The notes below the pieces were generated by a model. The model searched no databases and had not been told where the DNA came from. It was given only the letters and a program-made list of their open reading frames with translations. A DNA stretch of 6,254 bases from Paracoccaceae bacterium (GTDB taxonomy: Bacteria; Pseudomonadota; Alphaproteobacteria; Rhodobacterales; Rhodobacteraceae): the NCBI GenBank assembly GCA_009920225.1, contig RGAJ01000117.1, positions 1 through 6,254 on the forward strand, written 5' to 3'. Made by a program: the position numbers and the translations under genes. Positions 1 to 6,144 of this stretch are shown here, piece by piece. Positions within the stretch are counted from its first letter, which is position 1. Each line of letters starts with the position of its first letter.

Positions 1-965
1 CCGATACCGTCTATCCGAATGGAATTTCGACGTCGTTGCCTCAAGATGTGCAGAATGATTATGTGCATTCCATGGTTGGGCTGGAAAATGTGAAAATCCT
101 ACAACCTGGGTATGCGATAGAATATGATTTTATTGATCCCAGATCCTTGAACGAAGATTTGTCTTTAAAGGACCTAGCGGGTCTGTATCTTGCCGGTCAA
201 ATTAATGGGACAACAGGATATGAGGAAGCCGCCGCGCAGGGAATGGTCGCCGGCCTAAACGCAGCAGCGCGTGTGTTGGATGATGAAAAAGTGTTGTTTT
301 CACGCACGACAAGCTATATTGGCGTGATGGTGGATGACCTGATCCGTCGTGGCGTAACCGAACCATACCGCATGTTCACGTCACGGGCCGAATTTCGTTT
401 GTCCTTACGTGCTGACAATGCGGACCAACGCTTGACTCCGCTGGCGATAGAACGCGGCTTTTGTTCAAAACTGCGGTACACCGCGTTCATGACGAAGCGT
501 AACAAGCTCGATTCCGCTTTGGATGAGATGAGGGAAGCACAGTTTACACCTCGCGAAATCCAAAATGCTAGGATCAAGATCAATCAGGACGGCACGCGTC
601 GGTCGATCTTTGACATTCTGGCGTTCCCTGAAATCAGTGTTGATGATCTGGTAGCGCTTTGGCCGCGGATGATGGATTTCGATCCTTCGATAACAAAGCA
701 AGTCTCGATCGAGGCGCTGTATTCCAACTATATTGATCGGCAGGAACGGGACCTTTTGTCGGTTCAAAAGGATGAGGCGCATGTGATTCCAGTCGATTTC
801 GAGTATTCCGATCTGTCAGGCTTGTCCAATGAACTAAAGCTAAAGCTTGGCAAAGCACGTCCATCAAACCTTGCGCAGGCGGCCAAGGTTGATGGCATGA
901 CGCCTGCGGCATTGATGCTTGTTCTCGCCAAGCTAAAACAGCGATCACGGGCAAAAGCATCATGA
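1..965 (+). CDS. mnmG: MnmG (GidA), tRNA U34 carboxymethylaminomethyl modification subunit, C-terminal half (5' truncated by window)
   Basis: The reading frame is open from the window edge (first full codon at base 3) and gives 320 residues before TGA; the E. coli protein is about 629 residues, so roughly half is present. MnmG is the FAD- and NADH-using partner of the GTPase MnmE, and together they add a (carboxymethyl)aminomethyl group to C5 of wobble uridine 34 in certain tRNAs in the cytoplasm. Visible family landmarks are YPNGISTSLP (bases 12-41), PGYAIEYDF, the FAD-site segment AGQINGTTGYEEAAAQG (192-242), EPYRMFTSRAEFRLSLRADNAD, and the C-terminal helical domain with DLSGLSNELKLKLGKARP and the MTPAALMLVL segment, which contacts MnmE/tRNA in the family. 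A TTG at base 36 is internal, not the start. Its stop overlaps the rsmG start as ATGA, implying translational coupling. mnmE is probably upstream, outside the window. Identification is very secure. Confidence 0.97.
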   Translation, partial: DTVYPNGISTSLPQDVQNDYVHSMVGLENVKILQPGYAIEYDFIDPRSLNEDLSLKDLAGLYLAGQINGTTGYEEAAAQGMVAGLNAAARVLDDEKVLFSRTTSYIGVMVDDLIRRGVTEPYRMFTSRAEFRLSLRADNADQRLTPLAIERGFCSKLRYTAFMTKRNKLDSALDEMREAQFTPREIQNARIKINQDGTRRSIFDILAFPEISVDDLVALWPRMMDFDPSITKQVSIEALYSNYIDRQERDLLSVQKDEAHVIPVDFEYSDLSGLSNELKLKLGKARPSNLAQAAKVDGMTPAALMLVLAKLKQRSRAKAS

Positions 966-1576
966 GCGACGTGAAGATCGGAGATTTAGATGTTTCACGT
1001 GAAACATTTGAACGTCTGGAGTTGTTTTCCGCGCTGATTTCAAAGTGGAATCCGGTGATAAACTTGGTTTCAAAATCAACAATTTCTGATTTATGGAACC
1101 GTCATATCGTGGATTCAACACAGTTTTATCAGCGCAATCTGACCCCAAAGGTCTGGCTGGATATCGGCAGCGGCGGCGGCCTTCCCGGTGTTGTGTTGGC
1201 AGCAATTTTAACAGAGAAATCGCCAGAAACGGAAATCCGGTTTATTGAAAGCGATATGCGGAAATCGACGTTTTTGCGTACCGCACTGCGCGAAATGGGC
1301 CTGCAAGGGACCGTTATAACAGACCGCATCGAAGCTGTCACACCGCAACAGTCCGACGTGGTTTCGGCCCGCGCATTGGCTGATTTGACAACGCTGTTTG
1401 ATTTGAGCTCTCGGCACCTTGTCGATGGCGGTTTGTGCCTGTTTGCCAAAGGCAAAACATGGCCGGCTGAGGTTGGGGCGGCGCAAAAATCGTGGCGTTT
1501 TGACTGTGATCCCATTAAAAGTATTACAGATCCAGAAGCTGCCATTTTAAGAATCGGGGGAATTGTTCGTGTTTGA
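962..1576 (+). CDS. rsmG: RsmG (GidB), 16S rRNA (guanine-527 N7) methyltransferase
   Basis: A 204-residue protein, the usual length for RsmG, which uses S-adenosylmethionine to make m7G527 in the 530 loop of 16S rRNA; in other bacteria its loss gives low-level streptomycin resistance. Visible motifs are NPVINLVS (residues 30-37), LWNRHIVDS (44-52), the SAM-binding glycine loop DIGSGGGLPGVVLA (67-80), ESDMRKSTFLR (96-106), VSARALA (134-140) and FAKG (161-164). The ATG overlaps the mnmG stop by 4 bases and has only a weak purine stretch before it, so coupling to mnmG translation is likely. Residues 10-15 (DVSRET) are encoded by a perfect parS site, so this part of the protein is doubly constrained. 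The 3' end runs about 8 bases into parA. Very secure assignment. Confidence 0.97.
   Translation: MSDVKIGDLDVSRETFERLELFSALISKWNPVINLVSKSTISDLWNRHIVDSTQFYQRNLTPKVWLDIGSGGGLPGVVLAAILTEKSPETEIRFIESDMRKSTFLRTALREMGLQGTVITDRIEAVTPQQSDVVSARALADLTTLFDLSSRHLVDGGLCLFAKGKTWPAEVGAAQKSWRFDCDPIKSITDPEAAILRIGGIVRV
991..1006. other. parS: parS centromere site (ParB-loading site), perfect 16-bp palindrome
   Basis: TGTTTCACGTGAAACA is a perfect inverted repeat and identical to the canonical chromosomal parS first defined in Bacillus subtilis and conserved across bacteria. It lies in the rsmG coding sequence (last base of D10 through T15) and 578 bases upstream of the parA start. In the known system ParB binds parS, switches to a CTP-bound sliding clamp that spreads over neighbouring DNA, and is moved by ParA; it also recruits SMC. 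That this copy is used is inferred from sequence identity and from the adjacent parAB genes. Confidence 0.96.
1500..1527 (+). promoter_or_regulatory. Candidate internal promoter for parAB
   Basis: TTGACT (1500-1505) and TATTAC (1522-1527), separated by 16 bases, match the sigma-70-type hexamers at 5 of 6 and 4 of 6 positions. A transcript would start near 1534 and give a leader of about 34 bases before the parA GTG. It lies inside the end of rsmG and would allow parAB expression independent of mnmG. This is a pattern match only. Confidence 0.35.
1556..1571 (+). promoter_or_regulatory. Ribosome binding site that decides the parA start (GTG)
   Basis: GGGGGA at 1556-1561 lies 7 bases before the GTG at 1569-1571, an ideal spacing. 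The alternative in-frame TTG at 1563 starts only 1 base after this purine run and cannot use it. The resulting N-terminus, a short tail leading into PKIISVTNQKGGVGKTT, also fits the usual length of chromosomal ParA. Confidence 0.6.
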
Positions 1577-2384
1577 TCCGTTAAGACCAAGTGCACCAAA
1601 AATTATTTCGGTGACCAATCAAAAGGGCGGCGTTGGAAAGACCACGACCACGATCAACCTGGCTGCGGCGCTGGCGGAGCAAGATAAAAAGGTTTTGATC
1701 GTTGATCTGGATCCGCAAGGAAACGCATCAACAGGTCTGGGCATCGAACCCGAGGAACGTGAATTCACCACATACGAGCTGTTGGTTGATGATATTGCGC
1801 TAAATTCCGTGATCATCCCAACCGCAGAAAACAACATTTCCATTATCCCGGCCACCGTTGACCTGAGCTCCGCTGATATCGAGCTGATTTCGAACGAAAA
1901 GCGCAGCTTTTTGTTGTATGACGCTTTGCGCCAACCGATGATGGATGACTATGGGTTTGATTTCATCTTGATTGACTGCCCGCCGTCGCTGAACCTTTTG
2001 ACGGTGAACGCAATGGTCGCGTCACATTCGGTTTTGATCCCACTGCAAAGTGAATTTTTTGCGCTTGAAGGGTTGTCGCAGCTTATGATGACAATCCGAG
2101 AGGTTCGCGAAACCGCAAACCCAAATCTTCGGATCGAAGGTGTCGTGTTGACGATGTTCGACAGTCGGAACAACTTGTCCCAACAGGTTGAAACGGACGC
2201 GCGTGATAATTTGGGTGATTTGGTGTTTAACACGGTCATCCCCCGCAATGTGCGTGTCAGCGAAGCGCCTTCATTTGCGATGCCCGTTTTGGGATACGAC
2301 AGCGCGTCCAAAGGTGCGCAAGCCTATCGCAGCCTTGCGATTGAGCTTTTAGAGAATAACAAATTACCAACAAAGGCGGCGTAA
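1569..2384 (+). CDS. parA: ParA, chromosome-partitioning ATPase (Soj family)
   Basis: A 271-residue protein from the preferred GTG start (273 from the in-frame TTG at 1563). ParA dimerises on ATP, coats the nucleoid, and is released by ParB, so that parS-ParB complexes are pulled towards the pole. Counting from GTG, the deviant Walker A box KGGVGKTT is at 19-26 with signature lysine K19 and nucleotide lysine K24; the A' motif VLIVDLDPQGN follows at 42-52; Walker B FILIDCPPS is at 132-140; and the C-terminal PRNVRVSEAPSFAMPV segment is typical of chromosomal rather than plasmid ParA. There is no N-terminal helix-turn-helix extension, as expected for the short chromosomal type. It overlaps the end of rsmG by 8 bases and is followed by parB after 1 base. 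A nearby parS and partner confirm the role. Only the exact start is uncertain. Confidence 0.97.
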   Translation: MFDPLRPSAPKIISVTNQKGGVGKTTTTINLAAALAEQDKKVLIVDLDPQGNASTGLGIEPEEREFTTYELLVDDIALNSVIIPTAENNISIIPATVDLSSADIELISNEKRSFLLYDALRQPMMDDYGFDFILIDCPPSLNLLTVNAMVASHSVLIPLQSEFFALEGLSQLMMTIREVRETANPNLRIEGVVLTMFDSRNNLSQQVETDARDNLGDLVFNTVIPRNVRVSEAPSFAMPVLGYDSASKGAQAYRSLAIELLENNKLPTKAA

Positions 2385-2385
2385 C

Positions 2386-3300
2386 ATGTCAGAGCATTCG
2401 AAAAAACAACGTGGTTTGGGTCGCGGTCTGTCTGCGTTAATGGCAGACGTAAGCGCCGCATCACCACAGGTCACAACAGGGGCCATTCCACAACGGCCCG
2501 ACCGTAATGTTCCTATTGAACAAATCTTTCCAAACCCTGATCAGCCACGCCGCACGTTTTCACAAGAGCAACTGGATGAGCTTGCAAATTCAATCAGGGC
2601 AAAGGGTATTATTCAGCCGTTGATCGTGCGCAACCGTCCCGGCCGGGATGGAGAATTCGAGATTGTCGCAGGCGAACGCCGCTGGCGTGCCGCACAAATT
2701 GCGCGCTTGCATCAAGTGCCGGTTGTTGTGCGGTCTTTTTCCGACACAGAAGTGTTGGAAATTGCGATCATTGAAAACATCCAACGCGCCGATCTAAACC
2801 CCGTGGAAGAGGCGATGGGCTATCGTCAATTGATGGAAAAGTTCGGTCATACACAGGAAAAATTGGCCGAAGCGCTTGGCAAAAGCCGCAGTTACATCGC
2901 GAACTTGTTGCGTTTGTTGAACTTGCCCGAAGAAGTCCTTGATATGCTTCGCGACGGTCAACTGAGCACAGGACATGCGCGCGCATTGATCACCACGGAC
3001 CATCCAGTAGATTTGGCGCGCAAGATCGTTGCAGGTGGTTTGTCTGTACGTGAGACCGAGCGTTTGGTGAAACAAGCGGCCCAAGGGGAACAGCCGACGA
3101 AATCAGCATCCAAATCACCATCAAGCACCATGACCAAAGATGCCGATACTGTCGCGTTAGAGGGCGATTTGTCCGCCGCCCTGCGGATGCGTGTCAGTGT
3201 GGATCACACCCCTGGTGGTGAAAGCGGAAAGATAACCCTGCATTATAACACATTGGATCAACTGGATGATCTGTGCCGCATTCTAACCTCTATGAGCTAG
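2386..3300 (+). CDS. parB: ParB, parS-binding CTPase clamp for chromosome partitioning (Spo0J family)
   Basis: A 304-residue protein, normal for chromosomal ParB. The N-terminal basic peptide RGLGRGLSALM (9-19) is the segment that stimulates ParA ATPase. The ParB/sulfiredoxin-fold CTP-binding domain shows PNPDQPRRTF (49-58), GIIQPLIV (74-81), GERRWRAA (96-103) and ENIQRADLNPVEEA (130-143). The parS-reading helix-turn-helix is around 156-178 (TQEKLAEALGKSRSYIANLL). A Ser/Thr/Lys-rich linker (about 231-255) precedes the dimerisation domain, which ends in the LDQLDDLCRIL pattern common in alphaproteobacteria. AAAGG at 2372-2376, 9 bases before the ATG, supports the start, and parA ends 1 base earlier. 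Its last 11 bases are shared with the convergent DUF454 gene. No key motif is missing. Confidence 0.97.
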   Translation: MSEHSKKQRGLGRGLSALMADVSAASPQVTTGAIPQRPDRNVPIEQIFPNPDQPRRTFSQEQLDELANSIRAKGIIQPLIVRNRPGRDGEFEIVAGERRWRAAQIARLHQVPVVVRSFSDTEVLEIAIIENIQRADLNPVEEAMGYRQLMEKFGHTQEKLAEALGKSRSYIANLLRLLNLPEEVLDMLRDGQLSTGHARALITTDHPVDLARKIVAGGLSVRETERLVKQAAQGEQPTKSASKSPSSTMTKDADTVALEGDLSAALRMRVSVDHTPGGESGKITLHYNTLDQLDDLCRILTSMS

Positions 3301-3643
3301 GGCGAGACCAGATAAAGACCAGAACACAGGTCAGTGTGACAGCCTGAATAACAAGAACCTTCGTAGGCAGGCCCAATATCAATGAAATCCCGAAAACGAT
3401 GGCAATAGACACTGTTGCCATCTTTTTTGCATTTGGTCGGATCGCACCGTTTTCGTTCCAATCGGAAATCATCGGGCCAAAGGTTTTGTGCCCTGTCAGC
3501 CACTTGTGCAAGCGCTCGGAAGATTTTGCAAAGCAGAAGGCCGCCAACAACACCAACGGAACGGTCGGCACCAACGGCAAAAAGATACCCAAGACACCGA
3601 CACCAAGTGCGGTAAAACCAAACAGTATCCAGACAAACCGCAT
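3290..3643 (-). CDS. DUF454 (YbaN-like) small inner-membrane protein, function unknown
   Basis: A 117-residue protein (E. coli YbaN is about 125). Two hydrophobic stretches near the N-terminus (about 4-20 and 24-39) carry the family pattern GVLGIFLPLVPTVPLVLLAA, followed by the conserved soluble loop SSERLHKWLTGHKTFGPMISDW (split: SSERLHKWL at 41-49, HKTFGPMISDW at 52-62) and two further membrane segments (about 75-90 and 94-111). I recognise the DUF454 family from these motifs; no biochemical role is established that I know of. GAGG lies 6 bases before the ATG, and the hemW stop is 1 base upstream, so it is the last gene of the rph-rdgB-hemW operon. Its final 11 bases overlap the end of parB on the other strand. 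A link with heme or membrane homeostasis is only a guess from position. Confidence 0.9.
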   Translation of the reverse strand: MRFVWILFGFTALGVGVLGIFLPLVPTVPLVLLAAFCFAKSSERLHKWLTGHKTFGPMISDWNENGAIRPNAKKMATVSIAIVFGISLILGLPTKVLVIQAVTLTCVLVFIWSRPSS

Positions 3644-3644
3644 C

Positions 3645-4805
3645 TTAATCCTCGGGTAGAAGGGTGGCGATGACTGAATTCAGTACAGCACGACCATCAC
3701 GGGTCGCGCGTATCCTGTCACCATCTACATGGATCATCAGGATTTCTGATAAATGATCAAGCGCTGTTTGATCAATGTCGTTCCCTGTGATCGTCCGATA
3801 ACGTTGATGTGATATCCCATCGACCAACCGCAGCCCCATCATCACGTATTCGATGCCTTGATCGCGTGATGAAACGGCGGTGCGCAGCGCCTCGCCATTT
3901 CCTGCGGCCACATCCTGAAGCCATGCGTTAGGTGCCAATCGTGTTTCTGTGGCGTAGCGGTGATCACCAAGTGTGATGCGACCATGCGCACCTGGGCCGA
4001 TGCCGATATAATCCCCGTACCGCCAATAGATCAGATTGTGGCGACTGTGGGCGCCGTCACGTGCATGATTAGACACTTCATAGGCGGGCATACCGGCCGC
4101 GTCGCACAGATCTTGGGTCAGTTCATACATATCCGCCGCCGCGTCATCTGTGGGCAGTCCGCGCAGTTTGCCGCGATTGTACCGATCCCCAAACGCGGTA
4201 CCTTGTTCTATGGTCAACTGGTACAGCGACAGATGATCGATCGACATGGCCAAGGCTTCGGTCAATTCATTGCGCCAGGCATCCAGTGTTTGATCTTGGC
4301 GCGCATAAATCAGGTCAAAGCTGACACGATCAAATATCTGACGTGCTGTGTCAAATGCTGCTTTGGCCTCTGACACGGAATGGATGCGACCCAATCGTTT
4401 AAGATCAGGATCATTTAACGCCTGAATCCCCATCGATATGCGGTTCACCCCTGCGTCGGCATATCCGCGAAATCGGCCCGCCTCGACGGAACCTGGATTG
4501 GCCTCTAACGTGCATTCGATGTCGTTTGATTGGGGCCAGAGGGCGCGCACGTGGTCAAGGATCGCGTGCACCAGTTCGGGCGCCATCAGGCTGGGCGTGC
4601 CGCCCCCGAAAAAGATGGAATTCAAAACGCGCCCCTGTGTTTCGGATGCAGCGCGGGTTAGTTCGGATAGATATGACCTAAGCCATTGATTATTATCAAT
4701 ATTATTTGATACATGGCTGTTGAAATCACAATAGGGACATTTGGCAGCACAAAAGGGCCAATGGATATAAAGCCCAAAGCCCCCGTTTTGCCAATCAGCT
4801 GTCAA
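3645..4805 (-). CDS. hemW: HemW, radical SAM heme chaperone (formerly 'oxygen-independent coproporphyrinogen III oxidase-like')
   Basis: A 386-residue radical SAM protein. The 4Fe-4S ligands are C19, C23 and C26 in CX3CX2C, followed by D27-F28. True coproporphyrinogen oxidase HemN has a fourth cysteine just after this motif (CX2CXC), so the phenylalanine here points to HemW. GGGTPS (67-72), LEANP (100-104), RISMGIQ (122-128), SLYQLTIEQGT (193-203), YEVSNHA (242-248) and GIGPGAHG (268-275) are family motifs; HNLIYW (256-261) fits the HNxxYW motif tied to heme binding in HemW. The C-terminal HemN-type domain is present. HemW delivers heme to respiratory proteins at the membrane. The start is a TTG inside the end of rdgB (11-base overlap) with a weak AGG before it; no ATG or GTG is available before the conserved GLYIHWPFC segment. 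An AT-rich patch encodes SNNIDNNQ (33-40). Confidence 0.95.
   Translation of the reverse strand: MTADWQNGGFGLYIHWPFCAAKCPYCDFNSHVSNNIDNNQWLRSYLSELTRAASETQGRVLNSIFFGGGTPSLMAPELVHAILDHVRALWPQSNDIECTLEANPGSVEAGRFRGYADAGVNRISMGIQALNDPDLKRLGRIHSVSEAKAAFDTARQIFDRVSFDLIYARQDQTLDAWRNELTEALAMSIDHLSLYQLTIEQGTAFGDRYNRGKLRGLPTDDAAADMYELTQDLCDAAGMPAYEVSNHARDGAHSRHNLIYWRYGDYIGIGPGAHGRITLGDHRYATETRLAPNAWLQDVAAGNGEALRTAVSSRDQGIEYVMMGLRLVDGISHQRYRTITGNDIDQTALDHLSEILMIHVDGDRIRATRDGRAVLNSVIATLLPED
4686..4699. promoter_or_regulatory. Perfect FNR/FixK-type box (TTGAT-N4-ATCAA) inside hemW
   Basis: TTGATTATTATCAA matches the consensus bound by FNR, FnrL and FixK oxygen-responsive regulators at every fixed position, and the flanking bases extend the inverted repeat to 6 bp per arm (4685-4700). 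It lies about 105 bases into hemW, encoding I36-Q40, in an AT-rich patch. I see no good -10 hexamer 30-34 bases away on either strand and no gene start just downstream, so it may be fortuitous or a site that blocks rather than activates transcription. Confidence 0.35.
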
Positions 4806-5409
4806 AACAACCTGCCACGAATTTGCGGAATGCGTCGGCGCGGTGGCTTATTCTGTTTTTTTCCCAACGGTCCATTTCGCCAAACGTGATGTTGTACCCG
4901 TCTGGTTGAAAGATGGGATCGTATCCGTGACCCTGATCGCCACGCATGGGCCAAACCAATTGGCCGGGCATGATGCCTTCAAAAACCTCATCATGTCCAT
5001 CAGGCCACGCCAAAACCAAGGTGCAGCGAAATTGTGCCAATCTCGGATGGGGCGCATTCGCGGCGGTAAGTTTGTCATTGGTCTTTGTCATCGCCATGAC
5101 AAAGTCGCGCCCATTCGGCGTTTCTGCCCAATCGGCGGTATAGACACCGGGTGCACCATCAAGCGCGTCAATTGTAATCCCGCTGTCATCAGATAGGGCG
5201 GGCAGGCCCGTGGCCTGTGCTGCGGCATGTGCTTTGATCCGCGCGTTGCCAACAAAGGTTGTTTCGGTTTCCGCGGGCTCTGGCAGGCTCAATTCCTTTG
5301 CCCCTTTAACGGTGACGTTAAAGGGGGACAAAAGATCGGCAATCTCTTCTAGTTTGCCGTGATTGTGGGTCGCAACGACCAAAGTATCGCCCGAGAAACG
5401 ACGGGTCAT
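4795..5409 (-). CDS. rdgB: RdgB/HAM1-family dITP/XTP pyrophosphatase
   Basis: A 204-residue protein close to the family length of about 197. The enzyme hydrolyses dITP, ITP and XTP to the monophosphate and pyrophosphate, keeping deaminated purines out of DNA and RNA. Substrate and metal landmarks are the N-terminal [10 protein letters not shown] (13-22; T/SxNxxK type), [10 protein letters not shown] (51-60), the catalytic SDDSG (73-77), [11 protein letters not shown] (85-95), GHGYDPIF (160-167) and the C-terminal SHRADAF (188-194). The ATG overlaps the rph stop as ATGA, and GGA about 8 bases upstream may act as ribosome binding site. The 3' end overlaps hemW by 11 bases. A strong perfect hairpin lies within codons 28-37. 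Assignment is secure. Confidence 0.96.
   Translation of the reverse strand: MTRRFSGDTLVVATHNHGKLEEIADLLSPFNVTVKGAKELSLPEPAETETTFVGNARIKAHAAAQATGLPALSDDSGITIDALDGAPGVYTADWAETPNGRDFVMAMTKTNDKLTAANAPHPRLAQFRCTLVLAWPDGHDEVFEGIMPGQLVWPMRGDQGHGYDPIFQPDGYNITFGEMDRWEKNRISHRADAFRKFVAGCFDS
5301..5326. repeat. Strong perfect inverted repeat (11-bp stem, 4-base loop) inside rdgB
   Basis: The arms CCCCTTTAACG (5301-5311) and CGTTAAAGGGG (5316-5326) are exact reverse complements separated by GTGA on the plus strand (TCAC in the rdgB mRNA). It falls in codons 28-37 of rdgB. There is no T-run after it in the rdgB direction, so it is not a standard intrinsic terminator; it could pause ribosomes, shape mRNA stability, or be chance. 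Confidence 0.9.
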
Positions 5410-6119
5410 TTTGTTGCGTCCAATTGTAGGGCAACCAATTCCGCGATGCCTTTGTCGGCCAGATCCAACAATTGGTTCATTTGATCGCGGGAATATGTGG
5501 CGCCTTCTGCGCTCATTTGGGTTTCGACCATTTGGCCGTTGCCCAACATGATGAAGTTGCCGTCAACGCCGGCTTCGCTGTCCTCTGGATAATCCAGATC
5601 CAAGACGGGTTGACCCGCATATATCCCGCAGCTGACCGCCGCAACCGGCGAAATCAACGGATCGGTGATGATATCACCTGCCTTGATCAATTTGTTCACC
5701 GCCAAACGCAGCGCGACCCAACCACCCGTGATGGACGCACAGCGCGTGCCACCGTCGGCTTGGATCACGTCACAATCGATTGTGATCTGGCGTTCACCCA
5801 TGGCAACACGGTCAACACCGGCACGCAAGGCGCGACCAATCAGGCGTTGAATTTCAACGGTGCGGCCGCCTTGTTTGCCTGATGCGGCTTCGCGGCGCAT
5901 GCGTGAACTGGTCGAACGGGGCAACATGCCGTATTCTGCGGTGACCCAACCCAACCCTGATCCTTTGATGAAAGGCGGTACGCGGTCTTCGATCGTGGCG
6001 GTGCACAGGACATGCGTGTCGCCCATTTTGATCAAGCAAGACCCTTCTGCATGTTTGGTGACATTTGTTTCAATCGAAACAGGGCGCATTTCATTTAAGC
6101 TTCGGCCAGATGGACGCAT
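5406..6119 (-). CDS. rph: RNase PH, phosphate-dependent tRNA 3'-end exoribonuclease
   Basis: A 237-residue protein from the ATG at 6119, matching the family (E. coli 238). RNase PH trims extra nucleotides after the tRNA CCA end using phosphate, releasing nucleoside diphosphates, and works as a hexameric ring. Key residues fall at the standard numbers: R86 in [16 protein letters not shown] (84-99), phosphate-binding R126 in ADGGTR (121-126), and D174 and D180 in the LDLDYPEDS segment (173-181). The N-terminus [19 protein letters not shown] is characteristic and AAGGA (6126-6130) sits 6 bases before this ATG; the frame stays open further upstream to 6251 but that part has no family resemblance and is not coding. 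It is the first gene of the rph-rdgB-hemW-DUF454 operon, and its stop overlaps the rdgB start. Confidence 0.97.
   Translation of the reverse strand: MRPSGRSLNEMRPVSIETNVTKHAEGSCLIKMGDTHVLCTATIEDRVPPFIKGSGLGWVTAEYGMLPRSTSSRMRREAASGKQGGRTVEIQRLIGRALRAGVDRVAMGERQITIDCDVIQADGGTRCASITGGWVALRLAVNKLIKAGDIITDPLISPVAAVSCGIYAGQPVLDLDYPEDSEAGVDGNFIMLGNGQMVETQMSAEGATYSRDQMNQLLDLADKGIAELVALQLDATK
6066..6081. other. parS-like palindrome (13 of 16 matches) in the start of rph
   Basis: TGTTTCAATCGAAACA keeps both complete 6-base arms of parS (TGTTTC / GAAACA) but differs in the centre (AATC instead of ACGT). It encodes the end of P13 through T18 (PVSIET) of RNase PH in the same codon phase as the real parS encodes DVSRET in RsmG, 5.06 kb away. 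The central CG step is lost, so binding by ParB, if any, is probably weak; the conserved protein motif could explain the similarity. Confidence 0.25.
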
Positions 6120-6125
6120 TGGAAT

Positions 6126-6130
6126 TCCTT
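6126..6130 (-). promoter_or_regulatory. Ribosome binding site of rph
   Basis: AAGGA on the minus strand ends 6 bases before the ATG at 6119 and fixes that codon as the start rather than the upstream in-frame candidates. Confidence 0.7.
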
Positions 6131-6144
6131 TCATAGTTGGGTAT

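Noticed and set aside
634..963. Minus-strand open frame (109 codons) opposite the end of mnmG
   Set aside because: Composition is typical of an antisense shadow and the opposite strand is strongly conserved MnmG sequence.
1129..1599. Long minus-strand open frame (156 codons) opposite rsmG and the parA start
   Set aside because: It lies wholly opposite well-identified genes, has no recognisable motif or ribosome binding site, and reads as a Ser/Arg/Pro-rich shadow.
3280..3320. Intrinsic terminator between parB and the DUF454 gene
   Set aside because: Only short imperfect complementarity is present and no T-run follows on either strand.
3754..3774. Inverted repeat TGATCAA-N7-TTGATCA in the 3' part of hemW
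   Set aside because: Seven-base arms with AT-rich, GATC-containing sequence are not rare at this scale, there is no T-run, and spacing does not fit an FNR-type box.
3960..4373. Plus-strand open frame (137 codons) opposite hemW
   Set aside because: Fully inside hemW, with no family resemblance and no promoter or Shine-Dalgarno; it mirrors conserved HemW codons.
5472..5882. Plus-strand open frame (136 codons) opposite rph
   Set aside because: Antisense shadow of highly conserved RNase PH sequence.
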